Positions 6,467-12,514 of a DNA stretch of 12,514 nucleotides are shown one piece after another. The stretch covers positions 1 to 12,514 of the forward strand of contig CAZDLO010000103.1 of assembly GCA_964506325.1 (NCBI GenBank), in the 5' to 3' direction. Source of the stretch: CAINVV01 sp964506325. Lineage in GTDB: Bacteria > Bacteroidota > Bacteroidia > Bacteroidales > Prolixibacteraceae. The notes below the pieces were generated by a model. It saw nothing but the letters and a program-made list of their open reading frames with translations, searched no databases and was not told the DNA's origin. How positions within the stretch are numbered: the stretch's first letter is position 1; each line of letters starts with the position of its first letter. The position numbers and the translations under genes are program-made.

Positions 6467-7240
6467 ATGAAAACAACCTCTCTTGGATTTATTGGAGGTG
6501 GTCGCATCACCAGGATTTTCCTAAAGGCATTGAGCAACGAAAAATCTGAACTGCAGCCGGTGGTGGTATACGACACAAACCCCGATGCACTCAGTCTGCT
6601 TAAAGAACTGCATCCAACCATTATTGTGGCTGAAACTCCGGAACAGGCCGCAAGTCAACCCATTGTTTTTATTGCACTGCATCCACCAATGATCATGGAG
6701 ACACTGGACAAAATATCCGGTGTTGTTGGATCCGGGACCCTGATAATTTCTCTGGCCCCAAAAATTACAATAGAAAAAATCAGGTCAAAACTTTCGACTC
6801 CTAACATTGCAAGGATGATCCCAAATGCAACCTCTTACATCAACCAGGGGTACAATCCGGTATCCTTTGCAACAGGCTTCCATCCAAAAGAAAAGGCTGG
6901 ACTCCTGGCATGGATGGAAATGCTGGGCACAACTCCAGAAGTGGATGAATCCAAGCTTGAAGCCTATGCCATTCTCTCTGCCATGCTGCCCACCTATTTT
7001 TGGTTCCAGTGGCAGGAGCTGGTCAGTCTCGGGGAAACAATGGGACTTGACAACCTGGAATGTTCAAAAACTGTACACAAAACATTGCAGGCTGCTCTTA
7101 ATCTCTACTTTGAATCGGGGCTGGCACCTGAAAAGGTAATCGATCTGATCCCGGTAAAACCTATTGGCGAAGAGCAGTCCGTGATTACCGGTATCTACCG
7201 TACCAAACTGCCGGCATTATTGGAAAAGATCAGGCCTTAA
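6467..7240 (+). CDS. Pyrroline-5-carboxylate-reductase-like NAD(P)-binding protein
   Basis: A 257-residue protein with an N-terminal Rossmann fold: LGFIGGGRIT (6-15) is the dinucleotide-binding turn, VVVYDTNPD (32-40) ends strand two with D36, and VFIALHPP and ISLAPKITIEKI follow. IARMIPNATSYINQGYNPVSF (from 114) matches the RxMPN-type segment of proline-biosynthesis reductase ProC. The C-terminal half is helical, but where ProC has its SGSGPAY-type motif this protein has LSAMLPTYFWFQWQEL (170-185). It is therefore a divergent member and may reduce something other than pyrroline-5-carboxylate. D36 hints at NAD(H) rather than NADP(H), weakly. It is embedded between the thioredoxin gene and arsC on the same strand. 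The superfamily is confident; the substrate is unknown. Confidence 0.75.
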   Translation: MKTTSLGFIGGGRITRIFLKALSNEKSELQPVVVYDTNPDALSLLKELHPTIIVAETPEQAASQPIVFIALHPPMIMETLDKISGVVGSGTLIISLAPKITIEKIRSKLSTPNIARMIPNATSYINQGYNPVSFATGFHPKEKAGLLAWMEMLGTTPEVDESKLEAYAILSAMLPTYFWFQWQELVSLGETMGLDNLECSKTVHKTLQAALNLYFESGLAPEKVIDLIPVKPIGEEQSVITGIYRTKLPALLEKIRP

Positions 7241-7371
7241 CATTTACAGGTATTATGAGTATTCAGAATTAAATAACAGAATTGATTTGGCCTCCCGTCA
7301 TGCCGGAACCAACAAGGTGCGACATGATCAAAATGGCAGCCCATCCAACCATTAAAACAAATTATAAAAGC

Positions 7372-7797
7372 ATGAGAGTATTGATTCTTTGTACAGGGAA
7401 CAGTTGCCGCAGCCAGATGGCGCATGGATTCCTGCAGTCATTCGACAAAGACATAACCGTCTGTTCTGCCGGGACTGAAGCTTCAGGAAAACTGAATTTA
7501 ACCGCCGTTGCCGTCATGAAGGAGGTTGGTATTGATATCAGCCACCACACTTCCGACCAGGTTGACACATATCTGGATCAGAATTGGGATTATGTAATAA
7601 CAGTCTGTGGAGGAGCCAATGAAAATTGCCCGGCCTTCCCCGGAAAAGTCAGGCACCGTTTGCATATTGGATTCGACGATCCATCACATACCATTGGGAA
7701 GGAAGAATTTATCCGGAGTGAATTTATCCGTGTCAGGGAAGAAATCAGGCATGGTTTCCGCAAATTTTATGACGAAGAAATTAAATCACAATTATAA
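7372..7797 (+). CDS. arsC: Arsenate reductase ArsC, thioredoxin-coupled type
   Basis: A 141-residue cytosolic enzyme of the low-molecular-weight phosphatase fold that reduces As(V) to As(III). The P-loop is LCTGNSCRS with C7 and R13. The second and third redox cysteines are in VCGGANENCPAFPG, C79 and C86, the seven-residue spacing of C82/C89 in the S. aureus plasmid enzyme. The set C7-C79-C86 marks the type regenerated by thioredoxin rather than glutaredoxin. The ATG at 7372 gives the standard start MRVLILCTGNS; the longer frame from a TTG at 7282 would add 30 residues with no family counterpart. A 131-nt spacer without a recognisable gene separates it from the ProC-like gene. Its product As(III) is the substrate for ArsM and Acr3 encoded next. 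Confidence 0.95.
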   Translation: MRVLILCTGNSCRSQMAHGFLQSFDKDITVCSAGTEASGKLNLTAVAVMKEVGIDISHHTSDQVDTYLDQNWDYVITVCGGANENCPAFPGKVRHRLHIGFDDPSHTIGKEEFIRSEFIRVREEIRHGFRKFYDEEIKSQL

Positions 7798-7830
7798 AAT
7801 ACTATGATGGCGTTTTCGCACCAACCAAAA

Positions 7831-7851
7831 ATGAATACGTGGGTATTCCAT
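7831..7851 (+). repeat. Small intergenic hairpin between arsC and arsM
   Basis: GAATAC (7833-7838), loop GTGG, GTATTC (7843-7848) is a perfect 6-bp stem. It extends to ATG/CAT outside with one bulged base. There is no T-run after it, so it is not an intrinsic terminator. It could tune arsC-arsM message stability. Confidence 0.35.
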
Positions 7852-7882
7852 CAGGCAAATAGATAAACAAAATAATATTAAG

Positions 7883-8689
7883 ATGAAAACAACAGATATA
7901 AAGTTGGCCGTCCGCGAAAAATACGGGAATATTGCCAGGCAAAGTACATTGATAAATCAGCCTTCCTGCTGCGGCAATTCCTCCTGTTGCGGCGACCTGG
8001 GTATCAGCATGATCGGGGATGAATACGAAAATGTTGAAGGACATCACAAAGATGCAGACTTAGGCCTGGGCTGCGGTATTCCAACCCGGTTTGCAGCTAT
8101 AAGAACAGGCGACCATGTGCTGGACCTGGGCAGCGGTGCCGGGAATGATTGTTTTGTGGCCAGGTCTGTCACAGGGGACACAGGCAAGGTCACAGGACTG
8201 GATTTTACGGATGCAATGATTGAAAAGGCAAATATCAACAACAAGAAGCTCGGGTATTCAAATGTGGAATTTATCAAAGGTGATATTGAGGAGATGCCTT
8301 TCCCTGACAACAGCTTTGATATCATTGTATCGAATTGCGTCCTGAACCTGGTGCCAGACAAAATAAAAGCTTTTGCGGAGATGATGCGCGTGCTGAAATC
8401 AGGGGCTCACTTTTGCGTTTCAGACGTTGTTATCATGGGAGAACTGCCCGCAATATTTCGAAACGACCTGGAAATGTATGCCGGATGCATTTCAGGCGCA
8501 GTTACCAGGGACCAATACATGGATATCATCCACCTACAGGGTTTTATAAATGTTACAATACACCAGGTAAGAAAGGTCAATATCCCCTTGCAAGTCCTCG
8601 GAAAATACATATCAGAAGAGGAGGTTTCCGAATTTCAGAAAGATGGAAAAGGAATCTTCAGTATTACGGTTACCGGTTATAAAAAGTGA
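7883..8689 (+). CDS. arsM: Arsenite S-adenosylmethionine methyltransferase
   Basis: A 268-residue cytosolic methyltransferase that transfers methyl groups from SAM to As(III), giving methylated and finally volatile arsenicals. The SAM site is VLDLGSGAGNDC (79-90), with GLDFTDAMIEKA and the acidic GDIEEMPFPDNSFDIIVSNCVLNLV following. Three cysteines match the arsenic-binding set of studied ArsM enzymes: C64 in LGLGCGIPT, C152 in SNCVLNLV and C202 in YAGCISGA. The N-terminus carries two vicinal pairs, SCCGNSSCCGD (C29, C30, C35, C36), which may pre-bind As(III). ArsM proteins with this short C-terminus often lack a separate extra domain, and none is seen here. The stop is 20 nt before the chosen acr3 start. 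Start MKTTDIKLAVREKYG is the usual one. Confidence 0.94.
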   Translation: MKTTDIKLAVREKYGNIARQSTLINQPSCCGNSSCCGDLGISMIGDEYENVEGHHKDADLGLGCGIPTRFAAIRTGDHVLDLGSGAGNDCFVARSVTGDTGKVTGLDFTDAMIEKANINNKKLGYSNVEFIKGDIEEMPFPDNSFDIIVSNCVLNLVPDKIKAFAEMMRVLKSGAHFCVSDVVIMGELPAIFRNDLEMYAGCISGAVTRDQYMDIIHLQGFINVTIHQVRKVNIPLQVLGKYISEEEVSEFQKDGKGIFSITVTGYKK

Positions 8690-8709
8690 ATCAATTCAAA
8701 CCCGAAAAT

Positions 8710-9750
8710 ATGAGCACTTCCAAACAACTATCATTTTTTGACCGCTTTCTCACCTTGTGGATCTTCCTGATCATGTTTGCCGGCGTGTTTACCGGATATT
8801 TCTTCCCAGGCATTTCAGGATTCTGGAATTCGTTGAGTTCCGGGACGACCAATATTCCCATAGCTATTGGCCTGGTCCTTATGATGTACCCGCCACTGGC
8901 CAAAGTGAAGTATGAAAAACTGCCCCTGGTATTCAAAAACCTGAAACTTTTAAGTTTGTCACTTACCCAGAACTGGATCATTGGGCCCTTTGTCATGTTC
9001 TTCCTGGCCATTCTTTTCCTTCACAGCTATCCCGGATTGATGGTTGGAGTAATCCTGGTCGGTTTGGCCCGCTGCATTGCCATGGTCCTGGTCTGGAACG
9101 ACCTTGCCAAAGGGGATTCCGAACTGGCAGCAGGCCTTGTGGCTTTCAACGCATTGTTCCAGGTGTTTCTCTATTCAGTTTACGCGTACATCTTCATTAC
9201 ACTTCTACCACCCCTGTTTGGTTTGAAGGGAGCAATAGTCAAAGTCTCCATTTCAGAAATTGCCGTTACTGTATTTATTTACCTCGGAATTCCATTTCTT
9301 GCAGGATTATTATCCAACCTGGCACTTCGGAGCTGGCGTGGAGATGATTGGTACTTTACCAAATTTATTCCCAAAGTTTCCCTGCTGACTCCAATAGCAT
9401 TATTGTTTACCATATTTGTGATGTTTTCCCTGAAAGGTGAAAAAATTATTGAACTGCCTATGGATGTTATCAGGGTGGCAATACCTTACACCATTTATTT
9501 TGCTTTCATGTTTTTCACCACTTTCTTCGCTGCAAAATGGATGGGAGAAGGATATGAAAGATCCACAACGCTGGCGTTTACTGCCGGAAGTAATGATTTC
9601 GAGCTCGCCATTGCAGTGGCCATCGCAGTCTTCGGGATCAACTCACAGGCAGCTTTTGCGACCGTTATAGGTCCGCTCGTTGAAGTGCCGGTAATGGTGG
9701 GGTTGGTAAATGTGGCATTCTATTTCAGGAGAAAACTCTACAGAATATAA
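8710..9750 (+). CDS. acr3: Arsenite efflux transporter Acr3
   Basis: A 346-residue inner-membrane protein of the ACR3 family, an As(III)/H+ antiporter with ten transmembrane helices. The N-terminus LSFFDRFLTLWIFLIMFAGV, the helix with GLARCIAMVLVWNDLAKGD (essential cysteine C122) and the late VIGPLVEVPVMVGLVNVAF with its conserved glutamate are all characteristic. I chose the ATG at 8710 because MSTSKQLSF resembles known Acr3 starts. A GTG at 8686 overlapping the arsM stop (GTGA) would add eight residues and couple translation to arsM. It is the last gene of the ars run. No ArsA ATPase or ArsB pump is present, so export here should be driven by the proton gradient. Confidence 0.95.
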   Translation: MSTSKQLSFFDRFLTLWIFLIMFAGVFTGYFFPGISGFWNSLSSGTTNIPIAIGLVLMMYPPLAKVKYEKLPLVFKNLKLLSLSLTQNWIIGPFVMFFLAILFLHSYPGLMVGVILVGLARCIAMVLVWNDLAKGDSELAAGLVAFNALFQVFLYSVYAYIFITLLPPLFGLKGAIVKVSISEIAVTVFIYLGIPFLAGLLSNLALRSWRGDDWYFTKFIPKVSLLTPIALLFTIFVMFSLKGEKIIELPMDVIRVAIPYTIYFAFMFFTTFFAAKWMGEGYERSTTLAFTAGSNDFELAIAVAIAVFGINSQAAFATVIGPLVEVPVMVGLVNVAFYFRRKLYRI

Positions 9751-9806
9751 AACAACCAGGAATTCCTTGCAATTGAAAGTTCTTGAATCAATAACCGGAC
9801 TAACAA

Positions 9807-9842
9807 TTTGCAGCAAAATATAAAAGTGATTTTGTACCTTTA
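9807..9842 (+). promoter_or_regulatory. Possible promoter for the secreted protein gene
   Basis: TACCTTTA (9835-9842) is one base off TAnnTTTG, and TTTG lies at 9807-9810, but the 24-nt spacing is longer than the usual 19-21. A short CCCCC (9877-9881) / GGGGG (9892-9896) stem lies in the implied leader. Weak but plausible; it would give the downstream gene a start separate from the ars operon. Confidence 0.3.
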
Positions 9843-9924
9843 AACAGGATCATCCAACTCGCATTAGCATCACAGGCCCCCGGTTCTCTGTGGGGGATCA
9901 GAGGCAATTCTAAACTTAGGATTC

Positions 9925-11562
9925 ATGAAAAAAACCATTTTAATCCTGGCAACCTTCATTCAGGTTTTGTTCTGTTATGCGCAGCCATTAACATTTGAAG
10001 AAAAAAAACTCCTGGATCAGTCTAATATTGATTATTCATTGGATGGAAACAAGGTCTCACTGAATTATGCATGGTTGCTGTACCGCACCGGAGGCATTGG
10101 TTCCATTAAGGCTGATACTGTTTTAAATAAGACAATTGCTCTTCAGGACCACGACCCGGAAGCTTTAACTTTCGGCCATTGGGGATGGTCACTGAGGGAT
10201 GGCGAAAAATACGTTGACTGGAATAATGCATTGTTTCAGGCGCATATCATGTTTTGCGGGCTGTGGAACGAACAAGCTAAAATGTCGGAGGAAACAAAAA
10301 GCAATTTTATTTCCTCTTGCAGGCAAATGGTTGAAGCTGTTAAGCGCCGGTGGGACTATGAAATTTTTGACATTTCCAGGGATCATGTCGCTTACAGCAA
10401 TGTTTTTGCCATGTATATTCAGACTTTTACCCTTGCTGCGGACCGGTTTAAAAGCCCCAGATTTGCCAGGATGGCCAAAGATCAATGGGCAAGGTGGTAT
10501 AACCATATCTCCTTCTTTGGAATTGACGAATTTGCTTCACCTACTTACAACAAGGTGATTTTTAACGCACTGCTTGATATACGGGATTACAACCCTGATG
10601 AGCGCATTCAAAAAGAGGCCACAGAGGTGATGGATCATATTTATTTATTGCAATCCGCACTGACTCACCCGCTCCTGAAATTGTCTGTATCCGGCGTCAG
10701 CCGTGATTACCGGAATTTTACTCTCCCGGGGGATGCGCGCTCAGGTGTTCTTCTGCAACCGGCATCCTTAAACTATATTCCACCTGCTGAAGCAGTTGCA
10801 ATTAACGAGAGACGTAAATATCCCTTCGAAGTAATCGGCAAGGCATCCGTCATGCCATTTCTCTATAAGTCCTACCAACTTAAAGATGCAGCAATGGGAA
10901 GTATGACAGGAGGAGCCGTTTTTCAGCAACAGATTCATTGCATGGCTGCGGTAGGAAATAGTGAAACAGAACGGGCAGTTGCGTTTCTTCAGGGATCATA
11001 CACCCCGGTCAATGGTTTCACGGATCAGATAGGCACATCTGCACTCTGCGTTTACAACAGGCTCCCAACCCTGTGGCATCTGACACAGAAGCATGGAGTT
11101 ATCCCCGCATCCGGTTACAAGGAAGCATTCGGAGATTTTGGAATTGGAATTACGACAAACTGGAAAGAAAAACTAAATACCCCGGATCACATAATACTGG
11201 AAGCCTACAGTTATGAATTACATCTTTTCCCTTTTGCTGTTAAAAATGAAAGAATCGGATCATGCTCCCTGGAACTGAAACACAGGACTACCACCAGTCC
11301 CCGCTATCATCCCAGGCCCCGCAATTTTGACGAATATGTCTTTCCGGAGGAACCTGACTGGTTTGGTACATATTTGATCCTCGTCAAATCCGGTACAATG
11401 GTGAAAAATCCCCGTATTGAATTCACCAACAAGGATGGGATCAGAACTTTTAAAACCAACAAAGGTCATTTGCTCAGGCTATTTATTGCTGAAAAAGGGG
11501 ATACCAAACAACTTTTCAACCGGGATCCTGCATTAATACCAATATTTAAGATCGTTGAATAG
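9925..11562 (+). CDS. Secreted protein of unknown function, possibly alpha/alpha-toroid
   Basis: A 545-residue protein with a clear signal peptide (KK plus hydrophobic core, cleavage near A19/Q20), so periplasmic or outside. I do not recognise a named family. Residues about 60-330 look all-helical and rich in aromatic residues. Landmarks are FGHWGWSLRDG (83-93), DHVAYSNVFAMYI (153-165) and DEFASPTYNKVIFNALLDIRD (201-221), the last recalling helical-barrel polysaccharide-active or terpene-modifying proteins. The C-terminal third (from about 420) alternates hydrophobic and polar residues and may be a beta domain. Histidines and acidic residues in the helical part could form an active site. It is 174 nt after acr3, with its own weak promoter candidate, and is probably not part of arsenic resistance. 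The fold suggestion is low confidence. Confidence 0.7.
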   Translation: MKKTILILATFIQVLFCYAQPLTFEEKKLLDQSNIDYSLDGNKVSLNYAWLLYRTGGIGSIKADTVLNKTIALQDHDPEALTFGHWGWSLRDGEKYVDWNNALFQAHIMFCGLWNEQAKMSEETKSNFISSCRQMVEAVKRRWDYEIFDISRDHVAYSNVFAMYIQTFTLAADRFKSPRFARMAKDQWARWYNHISFFGIDEFASPTYNKVIFNALLDIRDYNPDERIQKEATEVMDHIYLLQSALTHPLLKLSVSGVSRDYRNFTLPGDARSGVLLQPASLNYIPPAEAVAINERRKYPFEVIGKASVMPFLYKSYQLKDAAMGSMTGGAVFQQQIHCMAAVGNSETERAVAFLQGSYTPVNGFTDQIGTSALCVYNRLPTLWHLTQKHGVIPASGYKEAFGDFGIGITTNWKEKLNTPDHIILEAYSYELHLFPFAVKNERIGSCSLELKHRTTTSPRYHPRPRNFDEYVFPEEPDWFGTYLILVKSGTMVKNPRIEFTNKDGIRTFKTNKGHLLRLFIAEKGDTKQLFNRDPALIPIFKIVE

Positions 11563-11571
11563 GTTTTCAAA

Positions 11572-11602
11572 CCCTAAAGGCAAGATTCTTCAGGCTTTTT
11601 TT
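11572..11602 (+). terminator. Weak candidate terminator between convergent genes
   Basis: AAAGGCAAGATTCTTCAGGCTTTTTTT contains short pairings (AAAG with CTTT, AAG with CTT, with mismatches between) followed by seven T. It is placed just after the stop of the secreted protein gene. The stem is poor, so the call depends mainly on the T-run and position. Confidence 0.3.
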
Positions 11603-11695
11603 CAAGTTTGACTTACTCCATCACAAATATGCCTGACAAAGCAATCCGCCTTTTTCTTCCATTGATTGTACCTTCGGATCACCAACGGATGCAGG

Positions 11696-12097
11696 TCAGT
11701 GTAATTTTATAGTCAGTATTGTCGGATCAACCAGATTGAACCTGCAATCATCAAACTTCGGCGGACCAAAATGAGGGGTAAAATTATTGCTGAGACCATA
11801 CGGTTCCTTGGGAATACCTATCATTCTTCTGTCCAGCAGCTTGTTTTCATTCAGATCCTGGTAAATCATTACAGCATATACTCCTTCGGGAATTTCGAAT
11901 GAGAACTCCAACCTATTATTGGTTGCTTTCATAGTTTGTGAAGCAACCGGTTTTTTGAAGAAATCCTTGTCGTTGTCGTAAACCTCTGCCACAACACTTC
12001 CCTTACCAGCCTGTATATCAGAAACAACAATCTTAAGCTTTGCAGAAACAGTATAGTACATCCCCGAAAGTATCAGGATCAAAAAAAATCTTGTCAT
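11696..12097 (-). CDS. DUF2141-family exported protein
   Basis: A 133-residue protein on the minus strand with a signal peptide (MTRFFLILILSGMYYTVSA, cleavage near residue 19). It has the family pattern: LKIVVSDIQAGKGSVVAEVYD early, FEIPEGVYAVMIYQDLNENK in the middle, then LLDRRMIGIPKEPYGLSNN. The D81-N83-N85...D89 spacing looks like a calcium-binding loop. It is predicted to be a beta-sandwich in the periplasm or at the outer surface. The function of the family is not known. It is convergent with the upstream secreted protein gene and has its own, unseen promoter to the right. It is not obviously linked to arsenic. Confidence 0.85.
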   Translation of the reverse strand: MTRFFLILILSGMYYTVSAKLKIVVSDIQAGKGSVVAEVYDNDKDFFKKPVASQTMKATNNRLEFSFEIPEGVYAVMIYQDLNENKLLDRRMIGIPKEPYGLSNNFTPHFGPPKFDDCRFNLVDPTILTIKLH

Positions 12098-12514
12098 TTA
12101 AAATTGTATAAAAATCCAGCTATTCACCTTTAGGATGTACGGGCATCTGCATCTAAAGGTTTCCGGCGTGGATATTTCGGCTCAGGCAGCGTATCGGCAA
12201 TACAGGAATCGAAGATCAGCGTTAGCTATAACGCCTGCAAACCGTCTCTGCATTTAGCGGCACATCGTTATAGGACAATTAAACAAAGATCCATCCAAAT
12301 TCGATGTTGGTCGCCAATGGTTCTCACCAACCGTCTCACAATCCCCGGACAAAACGAAAAACCATTCCGTGTTTTGTATCCATTTTGGTTCAGTCGACGT
12401 GAAATCTCTGTGCCTTAATATGATTATTTAATAAGTGGCTGAAAATTGACAAGGGTGATGGTCAACAATAATTCATTAGTTCTTGTCGCGATGGATTTGT
12501 TCATTGAATGTTTT
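12098..12514. other. Gene-free right flank (about 420 bp)
   Basis: No open frame with recognisable protein sequence is present on either strand. It holds several short inverted repeats: the attC-like hairpin at 12226-12273, GTTGGT/ACCAAC (12306-12311 with 12326-12331) and ACAAAAC/GTTTTGT (12349-12355 with 12371-12377). It also holds a 9-bp direct repeat, AACCGTCTC, at 12240-12248 and 12329-12337. The promoter of the DUF2141 gene must lie here, but I cannot place a good -7 box. A gene could begin at the ATG at 12491, but only eight codons are visible. Confidence 0.6.
12226..12273. repeat. Imperfect hairpin resembling a cassette recombination site
   Basis: CTATAACG (12226-12233) is perfectly inverted as CGTTATAG (12266-12273). 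Inside, CC pairs with GG and TGCA with TGCA, leaving one-sided bulges CACAT and TTTAGC. A long imperfect stem with outer ends like TAACG/CGTTA and asymmetric bulges is how integron attC sites look, but the GTTRRRY core is not matched (GTTATAG). It may equally be a repetitive extragenic palindrome. Confidence 0.3.

Noticed and set aside
6467..7240. Calling this gene proC (proline biosynthesis)
   Set aside because: The C-terminal ProC signature is missing and the gene sits within an arsenic operon, so the specific name is not supported.
7282..7371. A 30-residue N-terminal extension of ArsC from a TTG start
   Set aside because: The ArsC family begins with the strand just before the CTGNSCR loop, so ATG 7372 fits; the extra residues look like untranslated spacer.
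9925..11562. Calling this a linalool dehydratase or a polysaccharide lyase
   Set aside because: Only a general helical, aromatic-rich look and one short segment suggest these; no catalytic signature could be confirmed.
1..12514. CRISPR arrays, tRNA or rRNA genes, transposases, restriction or phage-defence genes
   Set aside because: No regularly spaced direct repeats, cloverleaf or rRNA sequence, or transposase-like proteins were seen on either strand.

Overview
The window looks like a chromosomal segment of a Bacteroidota bacterium, probably order Bacteroidales. The evidence is: promoter elements of the Bacteroidota type (TTTG, about 20 nt, then TAnnTTTG-like) ahead of mntP and arsR; almost no Shine-Dalgarno sequences; moderate GC; and gene families such as DUF2141 that are common in that phylum.

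Layout. Positions 1-1812 hold the end of groES and the whole of groEL, closed by a very long hairpin terminator. mntP, a manganese exporter, follows with its own promoter. From 2649 to 9750 a run of eleven co-directional, tightly spaced genes forms an arsenic-detoxification island: arsR, arsE-like thioredoxin, arsF-like exported thioredoxin-fold protein, arsG-like CcdA-type membrane protein, arsP-like permease, a rhodanese with a CGCGC tail, an exported thioredoxin, a pyrroline-5-carboxylate-reductase-like oxidoreductase, arsC, arsM and acr3. A promoter and a palindromic candidate ArsR operator sit directly before arsR. A secreted protein of unknown function (9925-11562) follows, then a convergent DUF2141 gene (11696-12097, minus strand). 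About 420 bp at the right end hold no gene but contain an imperfect, attC-like hairpin.

How the genes may work together. ArsC reduces arsenate to arsenite using thioredoxin-type thiols. Acr3 exports arsenite. ArsM methylates arsenite, and its trivalent methylated product is the type of compound ArsP exports. The arsE-arsF-arsG block matches a set linked to nitroaromatic arsenical reduction and efflux. ArsG carries the two membrane cysteines expected of a CcdA-type thiol conduit. It lies between a cytosolic CxxC protein and exported CxxC proteins, so it may move electrons across the membrane, either instead of or as well as moving arsenicals. The rhodanese and the ProC-like oxidoreductase are the least explained members and the best candidates for new arsenic biology.
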